Below, in pieces: positions 1-11,298 of a stretch of DNA of 64,000 bases. Below the pieces are notes generated by a model that made no database searches, was not told where the DNA came from, and was given only the letters and a program-made list of their open reading frames with translations. Position numbers and translations under genes: made by a program. Source of the DNA: Marinomonas flavescens (lineage in GTDB: Bacteria; Pseudomonadota; Gammaproteobacteria; Pseudomonadales; Marinomonadaceae); NCBI RefSeq assembly GCF_004352835.1, contig NZ_SJSB01000004.1, positions 1 through 64,000 of the forward strand, written 5' to 3'. Position 1 is the first letter of the stretch. Each line of letters starts with the position of its first letter.

Positions 1-350
1 AGCTATTGATGCCTTTTAAAGATCATGTACATACGATCACAGCAGATAATGGTCGAGAGTTTGCCTATCACGCTGAAATAGCGGAAGCATTAGATACGAC
101 AGTGTATTTTGCTCATCCATACAGTTCTTGGGAACGTGGAGCGAATGAAAATAGTAACGGCCTTTTAAGACAGTATGTGCCTAAAGGTATTGATTTAAGA
201 AGTGTTACGGAAGAAACGATTCAGTTCGCTATGGGACGAATAAACAATCGCCCAAGAAAGTGTCTAGGGTTCAAGCAACCAGCTATGATTTTCAAGGAAT
301 TATGCTTGGTTGCTTGAAATGAAAAGTGTCGCACTTCGGACTTGAATTCA
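1..350 (+). mobile_element. Right end of an IS30-family insertion sequence (left end outside window)
   Basis: The window opens inside an IS30-type transposase gene whose stop codon is followed by about 35 bases that look like an IS30-type right terminus, ending around TTGAATTCAGGGG. The left inverted repeat and any target duplication lie outside the window, so the exact right boundary is an estimate. Confidence 0.6.
3..317 (+). CDS. IS30-family transposase, C-terminal part (5' end outside window)
   Basis: This is the catalytic C-terminal half of a DDE transposase of the IS30 family, which cuts and joins the ends of its own element. Visible are the second Asp in TADNGREF (near residue 14 of the fragment) and the spaced ERGANENSNGLLRQY block carrying the catalytic Glu. 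These are the D and E of the DDE triad. The RPRKCLGFKQP end is typical of the family and the stop looks natural, so the 3' end is intact. The reading frame is open to the left edge. The TTG at position 6 is almost certainly an internal Leu codon, not a start. Whether the full gene is intact cannot be judged here. Confidence 0.88.
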   Translation, partial: LLMPFKDHVHTITADNGREFAYHAEIAEALDTTVYFAHPYSSWERGANENSNGLLRQYVPKGIDLRSVTEETIQFAMGRINNRPRKCLGFKQPAMIFKELCLVA

Positions 351-832
351 GGGGTATTTTAAAAATGTAGTGGCTAAGTAATGCTGCCCACAACTGTATA
401 AATTTCTATCTTGCTATGGGGGCGAAAGTGAGTTGGTGTTCTAGCTCGCTAAGGAGGCACAAACCGAGATGGAAGCTATTGCTTGTTTACTCTAAACCAG
501 GTGGCCAAATTCACTATGCCACTACACCAACAAGTGATATTTTTTAATCTGCATTTTATTGATTTCTTGATGATCAATTTAAGTGTTGCCGAGGCTAGCC
601 ACTTTCCCATTGAGCATTCAATGTTTTTTGGGGGGGTAACAAATAGGAATCAGTAAGGTATCAAGCTCATCATCATGATATATTTATTTTTCGCACGTTA
701 GTACCTATCCGACTGTATTAGCTTCAATAGACGCTATTTTCTGAAATCTTCTTCAAAAAAGTGGTCTGGGCACCTTATTTATTACATTAAGGGTCTAAAG
801 AGTGCAGATTTTAATAGTTTGCTGAAGATGTT
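318..832. other. Gene-poor stretch with a possible GNAT-like remnant
   Basis: After the transposase there is no convincing intact gene. On the plus strand an open stretch from about 381 to the stop at 545 contains NCINFYLAMGAKVSW. This resembles the acetyl-CoA-binding end of GNAT acetyltransferases (N..A..FY...GA), but it has no start and no upstream domain, so it looks like a decayed fragment. The rest, including a run of nine G around 629, shows nothing I can name. Confidence 0.25.
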
Positions 833-1381
833 ATGGCAGTAAATGTGAACAATAGTATAAACTCTAAGTTCCAAACAAGAATGATTGAGTACCCAATTTT
901 CAAGGAACTCCACAACACCAATATGACACAAACAGCACACTCAGATATAACGCATACAACACGCGTTATTGATATGTTTCTTAACACGATAGCGCTTCTC
1001 CCATCGACTACCATCACAGCGAAAAGATTGATCGCTGATATTGATCGTGAAGGTGATTATCTTGCCGCCAAAAAAATACTCGTCAGATCAATAAAGGGTA
1101 AACACGCAGAGCAAAAGCGCTACGAAGATAAAATTGAGCCTCTTGAACTGGTGAGTAAAAGGTTCGCAGGTATTATGAACGAAATACAGCCAGCGCAACG
1201 CTCAAGTGTGGTCGCGTACCTTAGGACGCACCCAAAAGAAGTGTTGCAGATGGCTTTGGCGTTTTTCGACGTCATTATTGAAGGCATAGAAAAAAAGCGC
1301 GCTATTGCGATTGAGCTACGAAAAAAACTTTCGGCAGCAGGTCTAAAAGTCAGTGATTTAAGAAATACTGACGGCGGCTAA
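833..1381 (+). CDS. Hypothetical protein, 182 residues
   Basis: I do not recognise this protein. It is soluble, has no signal peptide or membrane segment, and is rich in Lys, Glu and Ala in its C-terminal two thirds. That part is predicted by eye to be mostly helical (AAKKILVRSIKGKHAEQKRYEDK, split by RTHPKEV, then EGIEKKRAIAIELRKKL). The ribosome binding site ahead of the ATG at 833 is weak (gaag), and a start at the Met at 923 is possible. It stands alone between IS debris and the convergent leucine operon and is closed by the terminator at 1513. Its isolated position next to an IS element suggests an accessory gene. Confidence 0.5.
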   Translation: MAVNVNNSINSKFQTRMIEYPIFKELHNTNMTQTAHSDITHTTRVIDMFLNTIALLPSTTITAKRLIADIDREGDYLAAKKILVRSIKGKHAEQKRYEDKIEPLELVSKRFAGIMNEIQPAQRSSVVAYLRTHPKEVLQMALAFFDVIIEGIEKKRAIAIELRKKLSAAGLKVSDLRNTDGG

Positions 1382-1512
1382 ATCAATCTCTCAGATTTGA
1401 TGAATTCAGCTTCATTATGATCGGTTTTATATTAAATGTACGCTCTATTTAAATGGAATGATGATCTAACGCTGGATGATCTAACTATTTATTTGATGGT
1501 TTTATAGAACCG

Positions 1513-1550
1513 AAAAAGCCGATTAGTGATTTCTCACAATCGGCTTTTTT
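1513..1550 (+). terminator. Rho-independent terminator after the hypothetical gene
   Basis: A 12-bp perfect stem, AAAAAGCCGATT paired with AATCGGCTTTTT, flanks a 13-nt loop and runs into a T tract. The A-run on the other side means it could also work on the minus strand for the convergent leucine operon, whose last gene ends at 1659. Confidence 0.85.
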
Positions 1551-1658
1551 AATGTCTAAATATTTAATTGGTATTCAATGAGTAATGCATACAATGCTTC
1601 TTTGTGGCCTATAGCCTAGTTAAGAAATGTCTGCTTATATTGACTTCTAATACACTTA

Positions 1659-2156
1659 TTAAGCTTTCGGAGTCATGCTGTCTGGCATAAGCACGGCAAT
1701 AACCTGTCCTTTTACGCAGACTATATCATTGGCTGATAGCGTTATTTCTACGATAATTTTGCGCTCTTTGACTTCACTGAAGCGACCAATGAGAGTGAGC
1801 TCGACGCCTTGAGGCGTTGGTGCCAAATAATTCACATTTAACGCACCGGTAACAAAGCGCATTGGCGGTAGGCTGCCGATTTCACGGTTCTGAGCAAGAT
1901 AAGCCATGCCCGAAGCGCTTCCTGTGCCATGGCAATCGATTAATGATGCCAGCATCCCGCCATAAACGAAGCCAGGAATAGCCGTGTATTTCATATCAGG
2001 AATGCAATGCGCAATAGTGGTACTGGCGTTTAAGTTTGCTTCGTCAATGTGTTGCCAGTAACTTTTTAATTGGTGGCCGTCAGGATTGTTTTTACCGCAG
2101 CCATAACAGTGGCTTAACTCTTCTGGGTAATGATCTTGAAACGCGATGGTATTCAT
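1659..2156 (-). CDS. PaaI-family hotdog thioesterase
   Basis: This 165-residue protein is a single hotdog-fold acyl-CoA thioesterase. It shows the early CYGCGKNNPDG segment common in this branch, the central helix region GGMLASLIDCHGTGSA that carries the catalytic Asp/His-type surface, and a beta-strand end typical of PaaI/YbgC relatives. It is the last gene of the leucine-degradation transcription unit, about 180 bases downstream of the acyl-CoA synthetase. The probable role is hydrolysis of stalled or toxic acyl-CoA intermediates to free CoA. The substrate is inferred from neighbours only. No signal peptide is present, so it acts in the cytoplasm. Confidence 0.75.
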   Translation of the reverse strand: MNTIAFQDHYPEELSHCYGCGKNNPDGHQLKSYWQHIDEANLNASTTIAHCIPDMKYTAIPGFVYGGMLASLIDCHGTGSASGMAYLAQNREIGSLPPMRFVTGALNVNYLAPTPQGVELTLIGRFSEVKERKIIVEITLSANDIVCVKGQVIAVLMPDSMTPKA

Positions 2157-2335
2157 AGGACATCCTTATTATTTTGGTGAGTAGCATTGGCCCAAATGCA
2201 GATCAGGCAGCGTTCGTGCCAGTGGTGTTATTTACTAGTCGTGTGGATTGATCAAATTAACGATGCTTATCAAGGTAGAAACGATCACGCCACCAAGAGT
2301 GGCGTGTCGTCTGTGTTGTCTGTGTTAATGGATGA

Positions 2336-4048
2336 TCAAGGCGTGTCTTTTTTTATGTCCAAGCCCAGTTCTTCAATGGAAATCTGGCGCATTTTAAATT
2401 TCTGAATTTTGCCCGTAACCGTCATAGGAAACTCATCGACAAACTTAAAATAGCGTGGGATTTTAAAATGTGAGATCTGGCCTTTGCAGAATTCACATAA
2501 GGTCTCAGCGCTGATGTTTTCTGCGTTGGGTTTTAATTTAATCCAAGCAACCAGCTCTTCACCGAATTTATTGTCAGGAACGCCCGTCACCTGCACATCG
2601 GAGATGGCATGATGGGTGTACAAGTATTCTTCAATCTCTTTTGGGTAGATGTTTTCACCCCCGCGAATCACCATGTCTTTGATGCGGCCAACGATTTGAA
2701 CATAGCCCTCGTCGTCCATCATGGCTAAGTCGCCAGTGTGCATCCATCCTGATTCATCAATGGATGAGTGAGTCGCCTTCTCGTTATTCCAATACTTCAG
2801 CATTAAACTGTAGCCACGCGTACACAGCTCTCCAATCTCGCCGCGAGGTAACACGTAGGTGGAGGAGGGATCTACAATCTTAGATTCAATATGAGGTTGT
2901 GTTCGCCCTACGGTGGTAACGCGTTTATCGAAAGGATCATTACTCGCGGTTTGCAGCGACACCGGGCTGGTTTCCGTCATGCCATAAGCAATTTGCACGT
3001 CTTTTATATTCATCTTGGCATTTACGGCTTTCATCACCTCAGCTGGGCAAATAGAGCCCGCCATAATGCCGGTGCGCAAACTGGTTAAATCGTATTGTTC
3101 GAAATTAGGGTGCTCCAGTTCAGCAATAAACATGGTAGGCACACCAAAAAGAGCCGTCGCGCGTTCTTCTTCGACCGTTTTCAGAACCGTCTCAGGTTCA
3201 AAGCCCTCGCTTGAATAAATTATCGTAGCGCCATGGGAAAGGCAGCCAAGGTTGCCCATCACCATGCCAAAGCAGTGATAAAGTGGAACAGGAATAATGA
3301 GACGATCTTTGTGTGTTAAACCAATGCTTTCAGTGACAAAGAAGCCATTGTTAAGAATATTGTGATGAGAGAGCGTCGCCCCTTTTGGAAACCCTGTCGT
3401 ACCAGATGTGTACTGGATATTGATAGGATCATCGAACTGCAATTCGTGCTGTGCGCTGGCAAGCTGTTTAGCGTTTATCTTGTCAGCTTGTTCGATAAAA
3501 TCTGACCAGCGCCACATGCCTTCATAGACGGTATCCGATAGATTAATGATCCCTTGTAGGTGAGGCAGCGTTTCAGATTTTAGTTTGCCTTTTTCGCACT
3601 CGGCCAGCTCCGGCGCCAGTTTTTGCAGCATTTCAGTGTAATTAGAGCTTTTGAAGTTTTGCGCCGTCACCAAAAAGCGGGCTTCAGAATGGTTGAGGGT
3701 ATATTCCAGTTCATGCAAACGATAGGCGGGATTAATATTCACCAAAATGGCACCAATTTTAGCGGTAGCCAATTGGGTGAGTAGCCATTGAGCATTGTTA
3801 GGAGACCAGATACCAACACGATCACCCCGACGCACGCCGATCGCTAGCATGGCTCGGGCCGTACTATCTACTTTTGACTTTAACTGAGCATAACTCCAAC
3901 GGATCGATTGATGGCGCGAAATTAATGCATCGTTATCTGGATAACGGTCTGCGATTTGGTCGAACTTGTCGCCAATCGTCATACCAATGAGTGGCGTATT
4001 ACTGGCACCGCTAGCGTAACTTGGGTTTGCTCTTAAGAGATTGTTCAT
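2336..4048 (-). CDS. Acyl-CoA synthetase (AMP-forming) of the leucine-degradation cluster
   Basis: This 570-residue enzyme of the adenylate-forming ANL superfamily activates a carboxylic acid with ATP and CoA. The P-loop-like motif [16 protein letters not shown] lies near residue 220, AYGMTETSP is the A5 motif, and [15 protein letters not shown] plus [16 protein letters not shown] form the C-terminal hinge. [14 protein letters not shown] carries the catalytic Lys close to the C-terminus. Length is normal for medium/long-chain fatty acyl-CoA ligases. It follows liuE in the same orientation after about 150 bases. Such synthetases often accompany Liu clusters, where they may activate isovalerate, acetoacetate or related acids. 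The exact substrate is not visible. Confidence 0.85.
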   Translation of the reverse strand: MNNLLRANPSYASGASNTPLIGMTIGDKFDQIADRYPDNDALISRHQSIRWSYAQLKSKVDSTARAMLAIGVRRGDRVGIWSPNNAQWLLTQLATAKIGAILVNINPAYRLHELEYTLNHSEARFLVTAQNFKSSNYTEMLQKLAPELAECEKGKLKSETLPHLQGIINLSDTVYEGMWRWSDFIEQADKINAKQLASAQHELQFDDPINIQYTSGTTGFPKGATLSHHNILNNGFFVTESIGLTHKDRLIIPVPLYHCFGMVMGNLGCLSHGATIIYSSEGFEPETVLKTVEEERATALFGVPTMFIAELEHPNFEQYDLTSLRTGIMAGSICPAEVMKAVNAKMNIKDVQIAYGMTETSPVSLQTASNDPFDKRVTTVGRTQPHIESKIVDPSSTYVLPRGEIGELCTRGYSLMLKYWNNEKATHSSIDESGWMHTGDLAMMDDEGYVQIVGRIKDMVIRGGENIYPKEIEEYLYTHHAISDVQVTGVPDNKFGEELVAWIKLKPNAENISAETLCEFCKGQISHFKIPRYFKFVDEFPMTVTGKIQKFKMRQISIEELGLDIKKDTP

Positions 4049-4199
4049 TCATTTAATCCTAATGAGTCGTTTATTTTTGTTGTTGTCTCGGTCTGGATGT
4101 CATCTTTTCAGCGTGTCAGAATGCGTTATTCGGTATTGAATGGGGTCTTCTTGCTTCTCATGAGCGACCAAGGATTTCGAATAGAGTGTGATTGAGTGC

Positions 4200-5156
4200 T
4201 CATATATTCCCTCCATTATGACTATTGTCTAAGTCCAGCGTTGTAGGCTTGGTGATTTCATGCCTCATGGCTTGTGTTACGCGGGCGCCATTTTGGCGTC
4301 CTAATTGTGTGCAGATCCAGTCGCTTGTCTCGACAAGCTTGTGTAAATTGACGCCGGTCTCTATGTCTAATCCCTCTAGCAGATAAAGCACATCTTCAGT
4401 GGCCACATTGCCCGAAGCTCCTTGAGCATAAGGGCAGCCGCCTAGGCCAGCGACTGAGGTGTCGACAACGGAAATACCTTCTTCAAGTACCGCATAAAGA
4501 TTGGCTAGAGCTTGTCCGTAAGTATCGTGAAAATGCGCAGCAAGTGCGTTCATGGGGATCTCGCGGGCAACAGCTTCCAACATACGTTTCGCTTTTAACG
4601 GAGTGCCAACGCCTATCGTATCGCCCAGTGAAATCTCGTAACAACCCAGCTGATACAAATCACGACTAACGGCCGCGACTTGAGCCGGTGAAATTTCACC
4701 AGCATAAGGGCAGCCAAGAGCCGTCGAAACATAACCTCGTACGGGGATGCCGTGTTGCTTTGCTTTTTCGATCAAGGGTATAAAACGCTGGATACTTTCT
4801 TGAATCGAACAATTAATATTCTTTTGCACGAAAGCGTCAGATGCGGCCGTAAACACCGCCACTTCAGAAACCCCTGCGGCCAATGCCGCTTCAAACCCCT
4901 TCATATTTGGGGTGAGAGCGCTGTAAATAACGCCTTGTTGACGATGAATACCAGCCATCACTTTGCTGCTATCCGCCATTTGAGGCACCCACTTAGGGGA
5001 GACAAAACTGGCCGCTTCAATGTGCTTCAAACCGCAGGCTGCCAAGCGTTCAATCAACTCCACCTTGATAGCGGTGGCAATCACAGGGCCAGATTCATTT
5101 TGTAAACCGTCACGAGGGCTCACATCGACCAATCGAACGTGCGTGGGAAACGTCAT
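4200..5156 (-). CDS. liuE: Hydroxymethylglutaryl-CoA lyase
   Basis: The 318-residue protein cleaves 3-hydroxy-3-methylglutaryl-CoA to acetoacetate and acetyl-CoA, the last step of leucine degradation. It is a TIM-barrel enzyme of the HMGL-like family. The N-terminal [11 protein letters not shown] motif supplies metal and catalytic residues. The metal-binding [12 protein letters not shown] stretch lies near residue 200. The flexible-loop signature [16 protein letters not shown] carries the catalytic Cys. Its ATG overlaps the stop of liuD (ATGA), indicating translational coupling. The C-terminus ends in a short Asn/Gly-rich tail of no known significance. Confidence 0.93.
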   Translation of the reverse strand: MTFPTHVRLVDVSPRDGLQNESGPVIATAIKVELIERLAACGLKHIEAASFVSPKWVPQMADSSKVMAGIHRQQGVIYSALTPNMKGFEAALAAGVSEVAVFTAASDAFVQKNINCSIQESIQRFIPLIEKAKQHGIPVRGYVSTALGCPYAGEISPAQVAAVSRDLYQLGCYEISLGDTIGVGTPLKAKRMLEAVAREIPMNALAAHFHDTYGQALANLYAVLEEGISVVDTSVAGLGGCPYAQGASGNVATEDVLYLLEGLDIETGVNLHKLVETSDWICTQLGRQNGARVTQAMRHEITKPTTLDLDNSHNGGNI

Positions 5157-7150
5157 ACGCTTGTCTCCTTTTCTTCACACTGCAATGCGATCAGAGCATC
5201 GCCTTCTTTTACCAGCTCACCATCACGAAAGAATATGTCACTGACAACACCATCAGATGAAGCATGAATGCTGTGTTCCATTTTCATTGCTTCCATGATG
5301 ACCAGCGTTTGTCCTGCTTCGACGGCTTGACCTTTTTCGACCATAACCGCGACAACAACCCCATTCATTGGCGCCGCGAGCGATCCAGAGCCTGCCTGTT
5401 CGGTTTCAATGAAAGTCTCACGATATTGACAACACAGGAAGGGTTCGCCCTCATGAAACAGGGTTAAATCATCACCATTTGCATAACCGTGCAGTGTCAG
5501 ATTATGACCATCAATAACCAGTTTCAAGCTGTCTTGCTGTTGTGTCGCATGAACATGATAAGTCACCTTGTCTAAAGTAATATCGTATTCATCTTTTTGT
5601 TCTTGGATGCTAAGTAAATGACAAATATCACCAACCATTAGCGTCATTGAACGAATATGCTTAGCGTTCAAACGCCAGCTGTTTTGGGCTGAGAAAGGAG
5701 AGTGCTCATCGCCATTAATGCGATTGCCATGTTTTGTTTGCTCAAGAAACCAAGCGCAGGCACTGACTAAACACAAAGAGGGATCTAATTGGCTTGGCGC
5801 GAAGAGACTCTCGTGATGGCGTTCAATAAAGCCAGTATCGAGTTGCGCCTGACGGAACGGTTCCGAATCTGCGAGCCGATGTAAAAAGCGGGTGTTCGTT
5901 TTTAGACCACCGATGCGGTAATGTTCTAACGCTTGCACAAGTCGATTAATGGCAGTGTCGCGATCTTCGTCCCAGACGATCAATTTTGCGATCATAGGGT
6001 CGTAATAAACGCTCACCTCATCCCCCTCGGTTACCCCAGTGTCAACGCGAACATGAGCGCTTTCGTCGGGCGTACGAAGATAGTGTAAAGTGCCCGTTGC
6101 AGGTAAAAAGTCTAGATTAGGATCTTCAGCATAAATACGCGCTTCTAAGGCATGGCCGCGAATCTGTATTTGCGCTTGCATAAGAGGCAGCGGCTCAGCG
6201 TTCGCAACGCGCAATTGCCATTCGACCAGATCCAAACCAGTGATCATTTCTGTCACCGGATGCTCGACTTGTAGGCGAGTATTCATCTCCATAAAATAGA
6301 AAGACTCGTCTACATCATAAAGAAATTCTACAGTGCCAGCGCCAACATATTGAATGGCTTGAGCGGCCTGTACAGCGGCTTCGCCCATAGCACGTCGCGT
6401 CGCATCGGTTAAATTAGGCGCGGGCGCTTCTTCAATGACCTTTTGATGGCGGCGTTGCACAGAACAGTCGCGTTCAGCCAAATACACACCGTTGCCTTGT
6501 TGATCACAAAACACCTGAATCTCAACATGACGCGGCTGAGTCAAATATTTCTCGATGAGCATATCTGAATTACCGAAGGCATTTTTTGCTTCACGGCACG
6601 CAGAGTTCAGTGCTTCATCGAATTCGGTCAGTGAATTGACCACTCGCATCCCTTTACCGCCACCACCAGCGACCGCTTTCAGTAATAAAGGAAAGCCGCA
6701 TTTTTCGGCTTCTTGTTTGAGCCGAGCAGGGGATTGATCGTCAGCGTGATAACCGGGAACCAATGGCACACCGGCAGCTTCCATGATGGTTTTGGCCGCA
6801 GATTTTGATCCCATTTGCGCAATGGCGCTGGCTGGTGGACCAATGAAAACAATGCCATTTTGTTCACAGGCCGCCGCAAAATCAGTGTTCTCGGATAAGA
6901 AACCATAACCAGGGTGAATCGCTTGAGCGCCAGATGTTTTGGCTATTTCAATAATACGATCTGCGCGTAAGTAGCTTTCGCTGCTTGGCGCAGGCCCCAG
7001 AAGAAAAGCCTCGTCTGCCATGGTCACATGACGCGCAAAACGGTCTGCTTCTGAGTAAACCGCGACACACTTAATGCCAAGACGGTGCGCTGTTTTAATA
7101 ACCCGACAGGCAATCTCACCTCGGTTTGCTATTAATATTTTACTAAACAT
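5153..7150 (-). CDS. liuD: Methylcrotonoyl-CoA carboxylase alpha subunit (biotin-containing)
   Basis: The 665-residue subunit holds the biotin carboxylase domain (about residues 1-450) and, at the C-terminus, the biotinyl carrier domain. [11 protein letters not shown] marks the N-terminus. The ATP-grasp glycine loop GGGGKGMR lies near residue 165, and [14 protein letters not shown] is the catalytic/bicarbonate segment. The biotin attachment motif EAMKMEH places the biotinyl Lys at about residue 623. With liuB it carboxylates 3-methylcrotonyl-CoA using ATP and bicarbonate. The gene starts 4 bases after liuC and overlaps liuE. Biotin carboxylases of other acyl-CoA carboxylases look alike, but the operon identifies this one. 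Confidence 0.95.
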   Translation of the reverse strand: MFSKILIANRGEIACRVIKTAHRLGIKCVAVYSEADRFARHVTMADEAFLLGPAPSSESYLRADRIIEIAKTSGAQAIHPGYGFLSENTDFAAACEQNGIVFIGPPASAIAQMGSKSAAKTIMEAAGVPLVPGYHADDQSPARLKQEAEKCGFPLLLKAVAGGGGKGMRVVNSLTEFDEALNSACREAKNAFGNSDMLIEKYLTQPRHVEIQVFCDQQGNGVYLAERDCSVQRRHQKVIEEAPAPNLTDATRRAMGEAAVQAAQAIQYVGAGTVEFLYDVDESFYFMEMNTRLQVEHPVTEMITGLDLVEWQLRVANAEPLPLMQAQIQIRGHALEARIYAEDPNLDFLPATGTLHYLRTPDESAHVRVDTGVTEGDEVSVYYDPMIAKLIVWDEDRDTAINRLVQALEHYRIGGLKTNTRFLHRLADSEPFRQAQLDTGFIERHHESLFAPSQLDPSLCLVSACAWFLEQTKHGNRINGDEHSPFSAQNSWRLNAKHIRSMTLMVGDICHLLSIQEQKDEYDITLDKVTYHVHATQQQDSLKLVIDGHNLTLHGYANGDDLTLFHEGEPFLCCQYRETFIETEQAGSGSLAAPMNGVVVAVMVEKGQAVEAGQTLVIMEAMKMEHSIHASSDGVVSDIFFRDGELVKEGDALIALQCEEKETSV

Positions 7151-7154
7151 GCGA

Positions 7155-7949
7155 TTACTCCTCGATCCACGTTGGCTGGCGTTTGCTCAAAAAAGCATTT
7201 AAACCTTCTTGACCCTCATCGCTCACTCGAATATCAGCAATTCGTGTTGCGGTGTCGCGGATTAACGCCTGATCAATTGGCTGTTGACTCACGGCGTGAA
7301 TGAGCGATTTTGCCGCACTGACCGCTTGTGGGCTGTTCCGATAAAATGGCTTCAGTAATTGATGACACAAACTGTCCAATTCGACATCGTCCTCGGCTAA
7401 TTCATGAACCAAACCAAATTGCTGAGCCGTTACCGCATTAAACGCTTCCGCGGTCATAAAATAGCGTCTGGCTTGGCGTTCGCCGATTGCTCGAATCACA
7501 TACGGGCTAATGACCGCAGGGATGAGCCCGATACGTACTTCAGATAGGCAAAAGTTGGAGTTTCGTGTCGCAATAACCAGATCACAACAAGCGGTCAACC
7601 CAACGGCACCACCATAAACAGCGCCTTTAATGAGCGCCATGGTTGGCTTAGAATAATGGTTCAAACGCTCCATTAATAAGGCCAAGCGGCTGGCATCGTC
7701 TAGGTTTTTCTGGCGACTATGGTTCGCCATCCGTTTCATCCAAGCTAGGTCTGCGCCCGCCGAAAAATTCTTGCCGTGAGCGCGTAATACCAAAGCACGC
7801 ACGTTAGTATTTCGGTCAGTCTCTTCTAATGCGGTTATCAACTGCTCGATCATAATATCGTCGAAAGCGTTGTGTACCTCAGGGCGGTTAAGCGTCAGCC
7901 AAGCGACACCTTTCGCGTCTAGGCTTAGTTCTACATACTGCTTTGTCAT
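7155..7949 (-). CDS. liuC: Methylglutaconyl-CoA hydratase (enoyl-CoA hydratase family)
   Basis: This 264-residue crotonase-fold protein hydrates 3-methylglutaconyl-CoA to HMG-CoA. The oxyanion-hole region AHGKNFSAGADLAWMKRM lies near residues 58-75, and the second conserved stretch KGAVYGGAVGLTACCDL lies near residue 110. SEVRIGLIPAVISPY is the segment that usually carries a catalytic Glu. The length is standard. It lies between liuB (12-base gap) and liuD (4-base gap), the canonical position in Pseudomonas-type liu operons, so the specific substrate is assigned from operon context. Confidence 0.9.
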   Translation of the reverse strand: MTKQYVELSLDAKGVAWLTLNRPEVHNAFDDIMIEQLITALEETDRNTNVRALVLRAHGKNFSAGADLAWMKRMANHSRQKNLDDASRLALLMERLNHYSKPTMALIKGAVYGGAVGLTACCDLVIATRNSNFCLSEVRIGLIPAVISPYVIRAIGERQARRYFMTAEAFNAVTAQQFGLVHELAEDDVELDSLCHQLLKPFYRNSPQAVSAAKSLIHAVSQQPIDQALIRDTATRIADIRVSDEGQEGLNAFLSKRQPTWIEE

Positions 7950-7961
7950 GTGACGGCCTCT

Positions 7962-9569
7962 TTACATGCGGAACACGCCGAAGCGCGTTTCGTCCTGCGG
8001 TGCGTTGAGTGCAGCGGATAAACCCATGGCGACCACTTCTCGTGTCTGAGCGGGGTCAATGACGCCATCGTCCCATAGTCGTGCCGACGCATAATAAGGG
8101 TGTCCCTGATGCTCATAGGTTTCGACAATAGGGCGCTTGAATTCTGCTTCTTCTTCCGCAGACCAATGTTGACCACGTCGATCAAAGTTATTACGACGCA
8201 CCGTCGCCATTACCCCAGCCGCTTGTTCGCCACCCATGACTGAAATACGAGCGTTTGGCCACATCCAGAGAAAATTAGGACTATAGGCACGGCCACACAT
8301 GCCGTAGTTACCCGCGCCAAAAGAACCACCGACCAGCACGGTTAATTTGGGAACATTCGCACAGGCAACGGCGTTGACCATCTTGGCGCCATGTTTCGCG
8401 ATCCCTTCTGCTTCTGTTTTTTGACCGACCATAAAGCCCGTAATATTCTGCAAAAACAGCAATGGAATATTACGCTGGCAGCACAGCTCGATGAAATGAG
8501 CGCCTTTTTGAGCGGAGTCACTGAATAAGATGCCGTTGTTCGCAAGGATACCCACCGGATAGCCATATATGTGCGCGAAGCCAGTTACCAAAGTCGTGCC
8601 ATACAGTTTTTTAAATTCGTCGAACTCAGAACCATCAACAAGGCGAGAGATTATCTCGCGAGCGTCATAAGGTTTCTTGAGATCAGTACCGACAATGCCG
8701 CCCAGTTCTTCTGGTGAATAGAGTGGAGGGCTTGGTACTTTTTGTTCGACCGCCACTGTTTTTTTGCGATTAAGGTTAGCCACACAAAGACGGGCAATCT
8801 GCAATGCATGAGTGTCGTTTTCAGCATAATGATCCGCCACCCCAGACACGCGACAATGTACATCGGCGCCACCAAGGTCTTCGGCCGAGACGACTTCGCC
8901 AGTAGCGGCTTGAACGAGAGGTGGGCCAGCGAGAAAAATAGTGCCTTGATTTCGTACTATGATGGATTCATCCGCCATGGCCGGTACATAAGCCCCGCCA
9001 GCGGTACATAACCCCATGACAACCGCGATTTGAGGGATACCTTTGGCAGACATGCGGGCTTGATTGAAGAAGATGCGCCCGAAATGGTCACGATCTGGAA
9101 AAACGTCATCCTGTTGTGGCAAGTTAGCGCCACCAGAATCAACCAAATAAATACACGGCAAGTGGTTGCGTTCGGCAATCTCCTGAGCGCGTAAATGTTT
9201 TTTGACGGTCAAGGGGAAATAGCTGCCACCTTTTACCGTCGCATCATTTGCAATCACCATGCATTCAACGCCATTAATGCGCCCAATACCTGAAATGATG
9301 CCAGCGGCAGGAATGTCATCGTTGTAAACTTTATAGGCGGCTAATTGAGACAGCTCAAGAAAAGGGGAGCCTTCATCGAGCAAAACATTGATGCGCTCTC
9401 GCGGAAGCAACTTTCCTAACGACAAATGGCGCTGTTGATAGTCATTGCCACCGCCGAGTGCAATAGTAGCGACCTTGTCGTGAAGGTCCGCAACCGCTTC
9501 ACGCATGGCCGCCTCATTACGACAAAACTCATCGCTGCGCGTATTGATCTTGGTATGAAGAACCGGCAT
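7962..9569 (-). CDS. liuB: Methylcrotonoyl-CoA carboxylase beta subunit (carboxyltransferase)
   Basis: The 535-residue carboxyltransferase moves the carboxyl group from biotin on LiuD to 3-methylcrotonyl-CoA. It contains the two crotonase-like halves of acyl-CoA carboxyltransferases. The acyl-CoA side shows [20 protein letters not shown] and [17 protein letters not shown], and the biotin side shows [13 protein letters not shown] and [16 protein letters not shown]. The C-terminal [18 protein letters not shown] is typical for MCC/PCC beta chains. Length matches the MCC beta family. It lies 80 bases downstream of liuA and 12 bases before liuC. Confidence 0.95.
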   Translation of the reverse strand: MPVLHTKINTRSDEFCRNEAAMREAVADLHDKVATIALGGGNDYQQRHLSLGKLLPRERINVLLDEGSPFLELSQLAAYKVYNDDIPAAGIISGIGRINGVECMVIANDATVKGGSYFPLTVKKHLRAQEIAERNHLPCIYLVDSGGANLPQQDDVFPDRDHFGRIFFNQARMSAKGIPQIAVVMGLCTAGGAYVPAMADESIIVRNQGTIFLAGPPLVQAATGEVVSAEDLGGADVHCRVSGVADHYAENDTHALQIARLCVANLNRKKTVAVEQKVPSPPLYSPEELGGIVGTDLKKPYDAREIISRLVDGSEFDEFKKLYGTTLVTGFAHIYGYPVGILANNGILFSDSAQKGAHFIELCCQRNIPLLFLQNITGFMVGQKTEAEGIAKHGAKMVNAVACANVPKLTVLVGGSFGAGNYGMCGRAYSPNFLWMWPNARISVMGGEQAAGVMATVRRNNFDRRGQHWSAEEEAEFKRPIVETYEHQGHPYYASARLWDDGVIDPAQTREVVAMGLSAALNAPQDETRFGVFRM

Positions 9570-9649
9570 AACTTTCTCCTGATATTGTTCTTATTCTTTT
9601 CTATTCAGACAGTGAGTCAGACGATAGGCTTGTTCCGTTCGTCTCGAAC

Positions 9650-10816
9650 TCAGTTATTCAGGAACAATTCTCGACCGATTAACATACGGCGAATTTCTGA
9701 TGTGCCCGCGCCAATTTCGTAAAGTTTGGCATCACGCAACAAGCGACCAGTAGGAAATTCATTGATATAGCCATTACCACCGAGCAATTGAATCGCATCT
9801 AAAGCGAGTTTTGTGGCATTTTCTGCGGAATAAAGGATAACGCCAGCACAATCCTTGCGACTGACTTCGCCGCGCATGGCCGCCTGACAGACGGCATAAA
9901 GATAGGAGCGGGAGGCATTCATTACCGTGTACATGTCCGCAATTTTCCCTTGCACCAGTTCAAATTCACCAATGGCTTTACCAAACTGCTGACGATCACG
10001 AATATAAGGCACAACGATATCCATAGCCGCTTGCATAATACCCAATGGACCCCCTGACAAAACCAGCCGCTCGTAATCCAAACCGCTCATGAGCACCTTA
10101 ACTCCGCCGTTTAGCTCACCAATAATGTTTTCTTTTGGTACCGGACAGTCTTCGAATACTAGCTCGCACGTGTTCGAGCCACGCATACCAAGCTTGTCGA
10201 GCTTTTGATGACGAGAGAACCCCGCAAAATCCCGTTCGACGATAAACGCAGTAATACCGCGCGAGCCTGCTTTTTGGTCGGTTTTCGCATAGATCACATA
10301 AGTGTGAGCATCAGGACCATTAGTGATCCACATTTTCGTACCGTTGAGCAGATAATGGTCGCCATTGTCGCGAGCGTGTAACTTCATCGATACCACATCA
10401 GAACCAGCGTTAGGCTCAGACATAGCAAGCGCACCAATGTGCTCTCCGCTGATCAATTTTGGTAAGTACTTATGCTTTTGCTCTTCACTGCCATTGCGAT
10501 GAATCTGGTTAATACAAAGATTAGAATGAGCGCCGTAGGAAAGACCCACGGACGCAGAGGCACGACTGATTTCTTCCATCGCAATAACATGCGCAAGGTA
10601 GCCCATATCGACACCACCGTACTCCTCTTTCACCGTGATACCGAGCAACCCCATATCGCCGAATTTACGCCATAAATCCGCCGGAAATAGATTGTCATGG
10701 TCGATCTGCTCAGCGCGTGGCGCTATCTCTTGAGCCGCAAAACCATTGACTTGATCGCGTAGCATATCGAGCGTTTCGCCTAGGCCAAAGTTGAGGCCGG
10801 TATATTGTGAAATCAT
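9650..10816 (-). CDS. liuA: Isovaleryl-CoA dehydrogenase
   Basis: This 388-residue FAD-dependent acyl-CoA dehydrogenase oxidises isovaleryl-CoA to 3-methylcrotonyl-CoA and passes electrons to ETF. The N-terminal helical, middle beta ([24 protein letters not shown]) and C-terminal helical domains are all visible. The [16 protein letters not shown] segment places the catalytic Glu at about residue 248. That is the position used by isovaleryl-CoA dehydrogenases, whereas most acyl-CoA dehydrogenases use a later Glu, which here is absent from [13 protein letters not shown]. This agrees well with the operon position as the first enzyme after liuR. Confidence 0.95.
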   Translation of the reverse strand: MISQYTGLNFGLGETLDMLRDQVNGFAAQEIAPRAEQIDHDNLFPADLWRKFGDMGLLGITVKEEYGGVDMGYLAHVIAMEEISRASASVGLSYGAHSNLCINQIHRNGSEEQKHKYLPKLISGEHIGALAMSEPNAGSDVVSMKLHARDNGDHYLLNGTKMWITNGPDAHTYVIYAKTDQKAGSRGITAFIVERDFAGFSRHQKLDKLGMRGSNTCELVFEDCPVPKENIIGELNGGVKVLMSGLDYERLVLSGGPLGIMQAAMDIVVPYIRDRQQFGKAIGEFELVQGKIADMYTVMNASRSYLYAVCQAAMRGEVSRKDCAGVILYSAENATKLALDAIQLLGGNGYINEFPTGRLLRDAKLYEIGAGTSEIRRMLIGRELFLNN

Positions 10817-10859
10817 TGTCTTATACCTATGTTTATTGCCAGCTGTACTTTTTAAAGGC

Positions 10860-11282
10860 TTAGCGGGCTTGTTGTTTTTGTGTGTTTAGTTCTGCTAATG
10901 CGTTAGAACACCTCGTTTCCGCATTGTCTAATTCCAGTTGTATCATCGTAATGTCTTTTAACTGTTGCTCCAGCTCGCTGCGTTTTTGATGAATGATTTC
11001 CAGCAATAGATTGAGCTGTTTCTCGCTCCCCGTCAGCGTTTCATCCCAAAGGGAAAATAACTCTCTGATCTCTGCAAGGGAAAACCCAAGACGCTTGCCT
11101 CGTAAAATAAGCTTCATACGAACCCGGTCTTGACGGCTGTAAACGCGCGTCTGACCCCGACGAATAGGCTGGAGCAATCCTTGATCCTCATAAAAGCGAA
11201 TACTGCGAGTCGTCACGTCAAACTCACTGGCTAACTCGCTGATTGAATAGCTCACTTTTTTATCTGTCATGGTGTGACTCAT
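10860..11282 (-). CDS. liuR: MerR-family regulator of leucine/isovalerate degradation
   Basis: The protein has an N-terminal MerR winged-helix domain ([26 protein letters not shown], then [32 protein letters not shown]), followed by a coiled-coil dimerisation helix. It lacks the Cys ligands of metal-sensing MerR proteins. It is the first gene of the liu operon, 43 bases before liuA. I chose the ATG at 11282 (or the next in-frame ATG at 11270) because the longer open frame from 11327 would begin inside the -35 element of the predicted promoter. Known LiuR proteins repress liu genes when branched-chain acyl-CoA levels are low. Here autoregulation is implied by the operator at 11311. Confidence 0.88.
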   Translation of the reverse strand: MSHTMTDKKVSYSISELASEFDVTTRSIRFYEDQGLLQPIRRGQTRVYSRQDRVRMKLILRGKRLGFSLAEIRELFSLWDETLTGSEKQLNLLLEIIHQKRSELEQQLKDITMIQLELDNAETRCSNALAELNTQKQQAR

Positions 11283-11298
11283 TAATGGAATTATTTTC

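Noticed and set aside
2187-2405. Plus-strand open frame of 72 codons between the thioesterase and synthetase genes
   Set aside because: It runs antisense into the synthetase gene, has no ribosome binding site and no family match.
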